From contig RCSZ01000011.1 of NCBI GenBank assembly GCA_014898425.1, positions 366,001-430,000 of the forward strand: a stretch of DNA of 64,000 bases, in the 5' to 3' direction. The stretch is from Botryotinia globosa. Taxonomy: Eukaryota; Ascomycota; Leotiomycetes; Helotiales; Sclerotiniaceae. Made by a program: the position numbers and the translations under genes. Of the stretch, positions 1-9,521 are shown piece by piece. The notes under the pieces were generated by a model that was not told the origin of the DNA, ran no database searches, and was given only the letters and a program-made list of their open reading frames with translations. Every line of letters starts with the position of its first letter. Position 1 is the first letter of the stretch.

Positions 1-1253
1 AATAAATCGATTGTGAAGTAGAAAGGAAAGAAAGAAGAAAAGAAATTATTGATTCTTCTTTGATACTTGATAAACGAGTGATAGAAATTTAGTCCAGAGT
101 ATACTTGAATGAATGTTTAGAGAAATGATTTCTGGGAGACAGGAGAAACAGTGAGACGGCTTGGATTTTTTTTCTTAGTAAGATCGTGTTGCTTGAGAAT
201 AATAGTAGAATCAAACGATGGGCGAAGGATAAAGAGTGAGCTTTCCATTGTAAGTCCGACAGCTAATAGAGTCGTATGTGTAATGATGTAACATTGATGG
301 CTGGAATAAATATATTTACTGTCTAGAACGTCTATTTATCGGAATATTTGGGGATGAGTAAGTGGCCGAGGATGGAAATGAGAGGCGCTATTGTGGTGTA
401 GTGTGGTAAGTGTTTCTTGTCTGAAGATATAGAAGAGAGGCTGGATGGATGGATGGATGGATGACAATGAATTTGTGTATAATACATACATGTTGAGGTA
501 TGGAGGGAAATAGAAGAGGGGAAATGAAGAAAGGCGGGAGTTAAGTATTAGATTCAGAACAGGGATACGAGATGAGTTGAAAAGAGATGGAAAAAAAGTG
601 AAGCATGGTGAGGTAAATCAACGATAACATATAAGACTCTAGTACCATAGTTGGTAGATAGATTTTAACAAGCTGACTAGTTAAGGATTTGAGAATTCAA
701 TCTCAGTCACTTAATTTCAATAAACAAATGAACTTCTATATACGTCGTCGAGATCCAGTATACATAGAATTAGTTGAAGTTGAAGTTGATGTGTGAATTC
801 AAAGTTGGTTAATGATATACCTGCATATTATCACTGGAAGGGAATAATGGAGAGCTGATACGGATTCGAAATCTAGAGCCCTAGTAGATAGAAAACTTAC
901 ATATACATTGTTCGTATTGTTTATATGACCTTTTTGGGTATAGAGAGAGCTAGTTTAATTAATGGCTTCTGATTTCATCGAGAATCGAGTATTAGATAAC
1001 TAATAGAATTTTTTATATTTAGGGAGATGAAAAAGTTTCTCGAGATGAAACTGATAGATTGACAATTCTGTCGAGCTTTTCTCTTGATTACCAGTAGTAA
1101 ATACAAGGAAAAAGTTCATAAACATGTCTCAAATGGTATGTATATATTATCTTTCCTTAAACCTCGAATCTAAAGACAAACCCTTTCCCAATTGTTTTAT
1201 TTTATTTCAAAATAAAATAAAAAGATACATCCACCACATATAACAAAAAGAAT
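1..1253. other. Intergenic, no gene seen
   Basis: AT-rich non-coding sequence with no open frame resembling a protein. It contains a short GGAT tetranucleotide run at about 442-463. Nothing else can be supported. Confidence 0.6.
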
Positions 1254-1352
1254 TTCCGGTACGGGGAATTGAACCCCGGTCTCCCGCGACTTGATTGAAG
1301 CTTGAAAGCTTCGATTGAGAGGCGGAAATGCTAGCCACTACACCATGCCGGA
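1254..1352 (-). tRNA. tRNA-Glu (CTC) with a 27-nt intron
   Basis: On the minus strand the sequence starts TCCGGCATGGTGTAGTGGCT and ends with a T-arm containing GGTTCAATTCC and the acceptor half TACCGGA plus discriminator A. The anticodon stem TCCGC pairs with GCGGG. The seven-base loop reads CTCTCA-C, placing CTC as anticodon (Glu). A 27-nt intron at 1289-1315 interrupts the loop one base 3' of the anticodon, the canonical nuclear tRNA intron position. The intron contains an inverted repeat (GAAGCTT/AAGCTTC) that can form its own hairpin. The mature tRNA would be 72 nt before CCA. One acceptor-stem pair (C6 with A67) is mismatched. Confidence 0.93.
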
Positions 1353-1773
1353 TGTTGTACTGTATTTGTTGAAGAGGCTAGCAAAAAGTGAAAATATATC
1401 AGAGATATTGAAGCGGAGAAAATTCTTTGCAGAGATTTTCCCCTAAGGTTAAGCGAGGGGATGGCTGTACCGATGTGGGGCGGGAGTTCAGGATAGGAGT
1501 AAGTGGGGAGTCGGGTATTAGGCTTGGTTGTGCGAACGATTAAGGTTGATTTTGACGTATTTTTCTATGGGTGTGGTGTGTTGAGAGATTTTGAGGTTGT
1601 CTTAAGACAATGGAAAAGAATAATATCGTAATCTAAATTGGAATGAATTAATCTGGTGCCTGGTGTGAAGGGGTCACTTTCAAGGTCTGCGGCTGGTCTG
1701 CGGCTGGTCTCCGCGGTACGATTCGAGTTTCATTGATTGTTGGGCTCATTATTCTGACCGATTTAACATGGCC
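1353..1773. other. Intergenic, no gene seen
   Basis: Non-coding spacer of ordinary base composition between the tRNA gene and the tandem repeat. Only a short direct repeat (GGTCTGCGGCT twice near 1680-1710) is visible. Confidence 0.5.
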
Positions 1774-2907
1774 GTCAAGTATTTTTGGGATTCAATAGAC
1801 CCTCATAATTATGACCGGCGGTATATCTCGTCTCCTACGACCATGTTTCGTTCCATCTCCTCCAGAAGGTCTAATGCAAATTTACAATTCCTATATCGAA
1901 AATACTTTGAAGTATTGGATTTATAAATCAAAAGTATTCCAATAAATTAGAAAGAAGTATTCTAAATATAAATTTATATATATAAATAAAATTATTTAAA
2001 TCCCTATTAAATAACACCTATTATTTATTTTTGTTTTGATATCAATTTCTTTTTATAAATCTATTATTATTTTATAAATTTTTTATAATTTTAATTCTTA
2101 TAATTATTAAAACTAATATTAATATTTAAAAAATTTATTTATTTTAAGAAGAAACAATAAATTCTATCTATTATTATACAATATATAATATTTATTTTAT
2201 AATTACTTTTTACTATTTAAAAATTGAGAAAATTATAGAATTTGCTTGGGAGTTTGTATTATTCTAAATCTATATATATCATTGAAGAAGATATATTCCA
2301 AGAATTGATCATGAGTTATCCATACGAGCTTCAAATCTTCGTCAAGTATTTTTGGGATTCAATAAACCCTCATAATTATAATCAACAATATATCTCATTT
2401 CCTACAACCATATTTCATTCCATCTTTTTCAAAAGGTTTAATACAAATTTATAATTTCTATATCGAAAATATTTTGAAGTATTGAATTTATAAATCAAAA
2501 ATATTCTAATAAATTAAAAAAAAATATTTTAAATATAAATTCATATATACAAATAAAATTATTAAAACCCTTATTAAATAATATCTATTATCTACCCTCA
2601 TTTTGATATCAATTATTTTTTATAAATCTATTATTATTTTATAATTTTTTTATAATTTCAATTCTCATAATTACTAAAACTAATATCAATATTAAAAAGT
2701 ATAATTTATCTCAAAAAATAATAATAAATCCTATCTATTATTATACAATATATAATGTTTATTTTATAATTACTTTTTATTATTTAAAAATTAAGGAAAT
2801 TATAAAATTTGCCTGGGAGTTTGTATTACTCAAAGTCTACATATATCATTAAAGAAGACATATTCCAAGAATTGATTATAAGTTATCCATACGGGCTTCA
2901 AATCTTC
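1774..2907. repeat. Two-copy 567-bp tandem duplication with RIP-like mutation
   Basis: Two head-to-tail units align over their full length: 1774-2340 and 2341-2907. Both begin GTCAAGTATTTTTGGGATTC and end CTTCAAATCTTC. They differ mainly by C/T and G/A transitions. Unit 1 keeps C and G near its 5' end where unit 2 has T and A (for example GACCGGCGGTATATC against AATCAACAATATATC). Near the 3' end unit 2 more often keeps the C or G. The centre of both units is nearly pure A+T. This fits RIP of a linked duplication. The short open frame at 2242-2454 crosses the unit junction and is not a gene. Confidence 0.88.
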
Positions 2908-3427
2908 GATGTTGGAATGCTGTATTCCCTTTTCTATCTCCCAATTCGTGATTACATCTAAGGCCTGGAGAATTGCACCCGATTTTCAAATTCAAAGTGT
3001 ATATAATTCATTCACTATGAAGGCTAGTTCAATAACTAAATCTAGCTACCTGGCTCTCATCTAAAGACTGGCCCCGAAGTAGACCAGAAGGGAGCTCATT
3101 AAACCAAAGTCGACCAAAATTAACCCTATGCACGTCATGACCGAACAATTGGCCCAAACTCTATTCCCTGACACTGCGATATCATAATCAACAGAACAAA
3201 CGTCAATTCTACAGTGGAATGAGATGAAAAAGGGTTCTACAAACAAAATTCTATTTGATATCTGCACTAGTGTAGCAATCTCCAAAAGACCAATCTTCCG
3301 CCTGGCCCCTAGGAAATATACATGCGGATCAAACCTTCTTCAGCTATCCTCAACTTCACCTCTTACTCTGTTCCTATCAATGCTGCCCTATCATCCATTC
3401 TCCATTCCTATTTGGCTCTTATTACTC

Positions 3428-3952
3428 TCATCTTTCGCGTCTCTTCATGTTCGCATCCTTCAATTCTTTTTCTTGTGCTCTCAATCTTTTTTCTCGTTCT
3501 CTCGATTTCGTTGCCTCCCTCAACGCTTCTTCTTTCGCTCTCGATATCTCTTCATCCCTAAATGCTTCCTTCCTTCTCAATATTTTTGTTGCATCTTTCC
3601 CATGTGCCCCATCTCTTCCTTTTGTATTCGGATTTCCCAGTGCATTCTCTGATGGCGTATTCGATCTGGGTCTATGTGCCAGCTTTAATTGAACCCTATG
3701 TGCTGCTGCTGACTGACTATCAGATCCTCCTGATTGACTACCCTCTCTTCTCCATCGCTCCTCTCCGTTAGACGGTGGAATATCAGGAGGGAACGATTCA
3801 TCAGGACGAATTCGGGAGCAAAGTGGTTTATCTATCTTCTTAATTTTCTCTTCGTCTAGTTTATTTCTCCCTTTAGGAATGCCCCGATTATTTTGGTTTC
3901 CTCTAGAGGGTATCGGACCGGAACCATATTCAACAAGTTTGTTTTTATCCAT
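3428..3952 (-). CDS. Orphan basic, charged hypothetical protein
   Basis: A 174-aa open frame if started at the internal Met (MDKNKLVEYG); the frame stays open to a Met at 4075, but that extra N-terminus is hydrophobic and low-complexity and looks like upstream sequence. The first half is Pro/Gly/Ser-rich. The second half, roughly residues 115-174, is dense in Lys, Arg and Glu (RRKEAFRDEEISRAKEEAL) and would form a long charged helix or coiled coil. I recognise no domain. It ends abruptly in KRRER, so a missed 3' exon is possible. The opposite strand here is a Leu/Phe/Ser-rich shadow. It may be a lineage-specific gene or chance. Confidence 0.35.
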   Translation of the reverse strand: MDKNKLVEYGSGPIPSRGNQNNRGIPKGRNKLDEEKIKKIDKPLCSRIRPDESFPPDIPPSNGEERWRREGSQSGGSDSQSAAAHRVQLKLAHRPRSNTPSENALGNPNTKGRDGAHGKDATKILRRKEAFRDEEISRAKEEALREATKSREREKRLRAQEKELKDANMKRRER

Positions 3953-5255
3953 CTGTAGATTCGAATCGATCGATTGAATATCTAAAAAATCCGCGTAAAA
4001 ATAAAAGTCGACACTCCAAATATAATCTAATACTAAATCTAAGAATAACATATCAAACCTGCAACTCACCACCACTTATATATAACTCCCCATCACACAA
4101 ATTAAATTCTGCTGCCTCCAAGTACCCATATTAAATTCCAACTCGCGACCGACCTGAAATTCAATTATCAGTAATGAGGTCATGACACCTTATTTGACAC
4201 CCTAGGCAACATTGTAAGTTTAGGTTTCTGAGTAGATATCAATAACTATTACTAATTATCTAAGATACCTACCTGCCTTCAGAAATAAGATTACTCCACA
4301 CTTGAAGACTACTTAGCAATCTCCAGACAACTTTCCCACCAGATGAGAAAATCCACTTCCGAAACTTCGCGCTCTTCATTCATACACCTCGCTAATCTCA
4401 GTAACCTATCTTTACATATCCCCCAATAATCTATATTCAAGAGTCCTCTATGCACGAAGAAAATCGAGTGTGACTATTTAATAAAGCACCTGCAAGCAGA
4501 GATACTTTCAATTTTTATCATCTCATTTCTATCTGCTGCATTTCCTTTCCCACGTTCTTTCTCATCTCTAGTATTCATTCCTCTTGACCAACAAATCTAA
4601 TCAACGCTGACAAAACCTCAGTCAAAAAATGCAACGCCCATAATTCCATCTCATCTCATATCATCCTATTAAGATATTTCCCATGTCCCCACAACCGTAC
4701 TTCGAATCCCACTCCTTCATATCCCGAAAATCTCTCCGTAACCTCTCTTCCAAAACTTCCTTCCAGCATCTCCTTCCAACCACTCTCCTAAGCATCTTTC
4801 CTTAAATACTTCGCTCTCTCAATCATTATTCCACAATTCATATCCCAATTAGATATATTCTACTCTCATCTCATACTCCTTCGATTCTACAACAGGTTCC
4901 ACATATAATCTACATTAAAAATCGAGATATAATCTAATCTACAAAAAGAAACCCGGAAAATGCGAGGAAAAGCTATAACATCTTCATAGAATCTAAGAAG
5001 TATGAGAGTAATCAAATCGATTTCAGGGGCACCAGGTATAAAAGTAATTTGTCAAGTATATAATCATTTTTTCTTTCTCTTCTATCGATCTTTGTGTGTG
5101 TGTTTTACTTTGTATTCTACTTTATCTTCCCCCGTTCATGCACTTTTCAATTCACCCCTCTTCTATCTTCCAAATTTCCAGCCTCTCATAGTTCATCAAT
5201 TGTTCAATTGCTCAATCTCTCTAAAATCTCCTTTCCAAACCTTACTCCAGATATC
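3953..5255. other. Intergenic, no gene seen
   Basis: Pyrimidine-rich plus strand with many stop codons in every frame. No recognisable coding or RNA feature. Confidence 0.5.
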
Positions 5256-5340
5256 TCTCTCCAAACCCTCTCTCCAAACCCTCTCTCCAAACCCTCTCTC
5301 CAAACCCTCTCTTCAAACCCTCTCTCCAAACCCTCTCCCC
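5256..5340. repeat. 13-bp minisatellite (TCTCTCCAAACCC)
   Basis: About six tandem copies of TCTCTCCAAACCC, one with a C-to-T change. The overlapping open frames at 5002-5505 are products of this low-complexity tract. Confidence 0.85.
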
Positions 5341-5576
5341 AATCAATTATCTTTCCACTCTACCTTTCCACCCTACCATTCTCACCTACTCTATCTCCTC
5401 CCTACCCCATCTTCCTCTTCTCCTCTTATTTATTCTCATAACCTCCTGACCTTCCATTCCTTCATACACCTCCTCATTCACCTCCTCCTCCTTCTTATAT
5501 TCTGACTATCTCTTCTCACACACACATACACACAGAATTCACACATCACTCCATCTATCAAGTTAATCACCCTTTT

Positions 5577-5681
5577 CATTTCAATCATTTCAATCATTTC
5601 AATCATTTCAATCATTTCAATCATTTCAATCATTTCAATCATTTCAATCATTTCAATCATTTCAATCATTTCAATCATTCC
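5577..5681. repeat. 9-bp satellite (CATTTCAAT), about 11-12 copies
   Basis: Nearly perfect tandem array of the 9-mer CATTTCAAT. The minus-strand frame through it is a run of MIE tripeptides and is not a gene. Confidence 0.92.
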
Positions 5682-6073
5682 ATCCAATCCATCCATTTTA
5701 CAATATTCTCTAATATTCCTTAACCTGCCATGCCATGCCATGCTATGCTACATAATCTAACTACGCACACTAATCACATTCGATCAATAAATCAATCATT
5801 CAATAATTCGCTATTACTTCAAAGGACCCAAACCAATTCAACGCCAAAAAGGGTATCATACCTCTCTTTCCTTCCCTCCCTTCCCTCCCCTCTCTACATA
5901 TCCCACATCGCATAACCCATCCCTTCCCGTGCCCCTCCCACTCCATTTTAATACGCCAAGCAATGCAAATATCTTCCGTTGTTATCCCATCGTTATCATT
6001 CTCATCCCTATCTCACCCCCCTTCAACTATCCCTCTCCCTCATCACCCTCATCTACCTCCCCAATCTTCATCC
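5682..6073. other. Intergenic / 3' flank of the minus-strand gene
   Basis: Short repeated CATGC and CTCCC motifs only. It probably contains the 3' UTR of the minus-strand gene that ends at 6074. Confidence 0.4.
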
Positions 6074-9049
6074 CTAGCCCTGCCCCTGACCATTCTCCTT
6101 CCCCCTCATCTCCCTAGCCTTCTGCTCCGCAATCCTAACCCTCTCCTGCAACCTCAACTTTTCCAACTGCAACGTCGGATCCACATCGATAGTATTCCCC
6201 ACCGACATCTGCATATGCATCCCATTAGACGCTCCACTGGTAGTTGGTGGGACCCCTCCTCCTGGCCGCGAACTTCCACTTCCATTCCCACTTCCATTCC
6301 CCTGTGCACCATTCGTACTCGTTCCTGCCGCCGTCCTCTGTTTCCCAGCCGGAACCAAATCCTTAACCCATTTCTGCGCCTCCTCACAACCTTCCATAAC
6401 ATATTTCAATGCTAGCGTTGCTCTCTCCTTCAAATACTCATTATGTCCATCATAAACACAACAATTCAATAACGGCATGATTCCATCCTGGTTAAGCAAT
6501 TGCTTTTGCACAATGGGATTTCCCGGTCCTTGTCTGCGCGGATTATTAGGTGCCACGAGTGAAGTGAGAATGATGAGTATTTGAATTTTAATACCCGACC
6601 AAGGGAATTTATGTGGGGTATCATGAAGAGGAGGAAGAGATTGTCCTTGACCCGGGAATTGCGGAGCATTTTGTGATGTGGGGCTTTCATATGGACGTTC
6701 TGTTGCTTGAATGCCACCTCCTTGTTGAGGGACAGGTGCTTGTCTCCGATTTGGTAATGGTTGTTCCGAAAGATTCTTCTTAGCAACACCTAAATCAAGA
6801 GCTCTAAGAAGAGCAATAAGTTCATAGACTGCTTCCCATTCAATAAGAAGTGGTCGCATCTCTGGTATTTCGGCAATAACAGATATGAAATCGAGATATT
6901 GCGAGAGTCCATCTTTGGCACGTTCCATATCCCACAAATCGACCGGGAAATCGTTAGGATCGCTATTTTTGGTGCGAATCTGAGCTTGCGCGTGAATAAG
7001 GGCGATACAATCAGGTACGACTCGTGTACGGAAGTATGTAAAGAGGAAATGTATGAGTTTAGCATCTCTGTTGTAATCTCTTAGATCATCGTAGATAGGA
7101 CTATCCTTTCGAGCGCGGAACATATAGTTGATAAGACGTAAAAGGACAGTTTGTGCCGGCGATACAATATCCTTCATAATCCTCAACGAACTCCAAGCAT
7201 AAGGCAATAAAGCATTATGGTGGAAAGACTCGATAATTTGAGCAGTAATTTGGAAAATGAAATGTTGATCAGTTTGTTCCCAAACAGCAATGAAAACCAG
7301 CATTTCTCGCAAAAGATTTTTGCCACAATCCAAAGCCAAAAACATTTTGCATCGTGTCTTCTGAAGATTCTCACCAGCTGGTGTGAGTCCTGAGCCCATT
7401 GAATCGACAATGCAAGCTTTGACAGTCATGTGAAGAGCTTCGATTTGTTTCGTGTCGAGAATGTTAGGAATCTCAGTCAAAAGACCTCTCAAAGGTCCTT
7501 CCGCATAAGACTCATCATCATCCTCCTCATCCTCTTCTTCGCCATCATCTTCACCATCATGGCCATCCATCGACCGGGTATCACCATCAATCTCATCATG
7601 TAGAGGTGGTTCATCCAACTGTTCATCTTGATCATAAGCATCCTGATCTTGGAAAGCTCGTTGAGGAAGAAACCTTTCCATAGCAGTTTCTTTACAAGCC
7701 TCCGCACGCTTTATCGCATCTTCCACAGTAACCATTTTCACAACCCATCCTTCATAATTCTGATCCCTTTGGCGCTTCCACCAAATATCGATTTCGTGTG
7801 ATACGCGGGCGTAGATTCGATCTTGCTCATATTTATCCGTCAATTCAGGTTTCCAGACCGGTGTCGTTTCTTCCGGATCATCTTCCTTATCCGCATCAGT
7901 CACAGTAAATTCGTCAATTTGTGGCAGCGGTCCAGGTGTGCAATCCATGTCAGCTTCCGCAGCGTATTTCTCCAGAAGTTCCTTGGCCGTCTCATCCTGA
8001 TCGGCCGAATGTCTAGTCAACCAATTCCTGACCTCATGATAAACCTTCTCCACATTCAAATCATCCGGAGGTAGTTCATGAACTGGATCATTATGCAAAT
8101 CATTATCGAAAAGCATATCGAACCAAAATGACATCTTGAACCGATCATTACCCATGGTCCAGTTATGCGTATGCTGTAAACAAGTGACCAGAAGTTTTTT
8201 ATCTGCAAAAGAAGTCAGTATCATCCAAAAACTGAATCCTCACTCGGAATAAACCAATCCCAGCTCATAAAAGAAAAACTCACAAAGTTCCGTCACTTCA
8301 TTCAACCTCCCCCTACTATTATCATCCACATTCTCCCCATCATACCCCTTACTCGTCACATTCACACACAAAATAATCAACTTATGGACCTGCTTATCCA
8401 AACCCACCGCCCTACAAATCTCCTGCGCCGTCTCCTTAACCGCCAACATATTGCGACTCACCACGAGCAAATTATTCAAATACCCCAAGTCCTCCGTCAG
8501 CACTTCAAAATTCTTCAAAATGAGCGCCACACTCTCCGAGACGTCCGGTCCGGCAGGAACCCCCTGTTCCGAATACGATTCGCGCAGCGACCGCGAGACG
8601 AGGATGGGGACGGCCAGGTAAAAAATCCGCTGCAGACGCATCCAGATATCGACATTCTTCGCGAGCGCCTCGCGCACCTCGCCGCGGGAAAGCGACATAT
8701 CGAGCGTACTCCGAATCATCTTACCCAACCCCTCCATCGTTTTCCTTCCCAAGCCCGCTCCACCACCGGGTCCCCATCGCATTTCCAACATGGTCAGAGT
8801 GGCGAGAAACCCTCTCTCTTCCAAACCATATGTATTTGTGCGCTCAGAAACCTTCTTGTTGATTTCGAAATGGCTTCGGCCGCCCATGATTTCGCTCATC
8901 ATGTTTGTCGGTACGAAAGCTTCGCGGTTCGTGCGCATCGTTTTCGAGGATTCGTCCCACCAGGTGCCCAATCGCGTTTTACATTTGCTGCATGTTGTAT
9001 TGTCGTCGCGGATATCGGGAAGAGGATGCCCACATTCTGCGCAGTACAT
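6074..9049 (-). CDS. Ataxin-10/CTR86-like protein with N-terminal zinc-ribbon motif
   Basis: Two exons, 9049-8284 and 8202-6074, joined across an 81-bp intron (GTGAGT..GCAG) to give 964 aa in frame. I chose the Met opening MYCAECGHPL because the zinc motif follows at once; an upstream Met at 9124 is also in frame. Residues 2-25 hold two Cys pairs (CAEC, CSKC) typical of a zinc ribbon. The middle is helical and armadillo-like, with a very acidic stretch encoded near 7500-7640. The C-terminal part (NQDGIMPLLNCCVYD, KERATLALKYVMEGCEEAQ) resembles the Ataxin-10 homology domain found in fungal copper-transport-86-type proteins. The C-terminus is a basic coiled segment. The Ataxin-10 assignment rests on motif recall; the function of this family in fungi is unclear. 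The zinc-ribbon part could mark a different family. Confidence 0.72.
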
Positions 9050-9521
9050 GTTTGGTTGTGAATTGGGTGTGGAGGAGGTACGTTTAAAGTTGAGGCGGAA
9101 ATGATGAAAAGTGCGGCGGTACAAAATAAATTTTGGTTTGTACGACGTAAGTTGAGGGGTAGGTAATATTGGCGTGGATCAGAATGCCGCTTTAGTGTTT
9201 GATTGATTAACAATTGAATTTCGTTTTATAGACTTACAAAATTTTTATAACAAATTACTTTTGAATGAGCTTTCATAATCAATATTTTAAATATTCTTAG
9301 TTTAACTAATTATATAATTATATCTACCTAGGTAGTTAAACAAAGTCACTAATATCTACTAGGCACCTAGGCAAGTATTCTATAGAGTGTATTATCTAGC
9401 TACATAAAAACAGCCAACAAAAATACTATCAAAGCTAACCGATATAATCTCTCAAACTGCCCCTCCTTTCTAATGCCGCAATTGCAACTTCCCCATCGAC
9501 ACTTTCTCTCTTCCCTCTCCC
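9050..9521. other. Intergenic between two minus-strand genes
   Basis: Promoter side of the 6-9 kb gene and 3' flank of the ABC transporter. AT-rich, with repeated CCTAGGTA-type motifs near 9325-9370. No gene seen. Confidence 0.5.

Noticed and set aside
2242..2454. 70-codon ORF across the tandem repeat junction
   Set aside because: It spans the boundary of two RIP-mutated repeat units and has no protein-like features.
5478..5741. Minus-strand ORF of repeated MIE
   Set aside because: It is the translation of the 9-bp CATTTCAAT satellite.
8384..9061. 225-codon plus-strand ORF
   Set aside because: It is antisense to exon 1 of the zinc-ribbon/Ataxin-10-like gene, which has conserved motifs and a correct splice.
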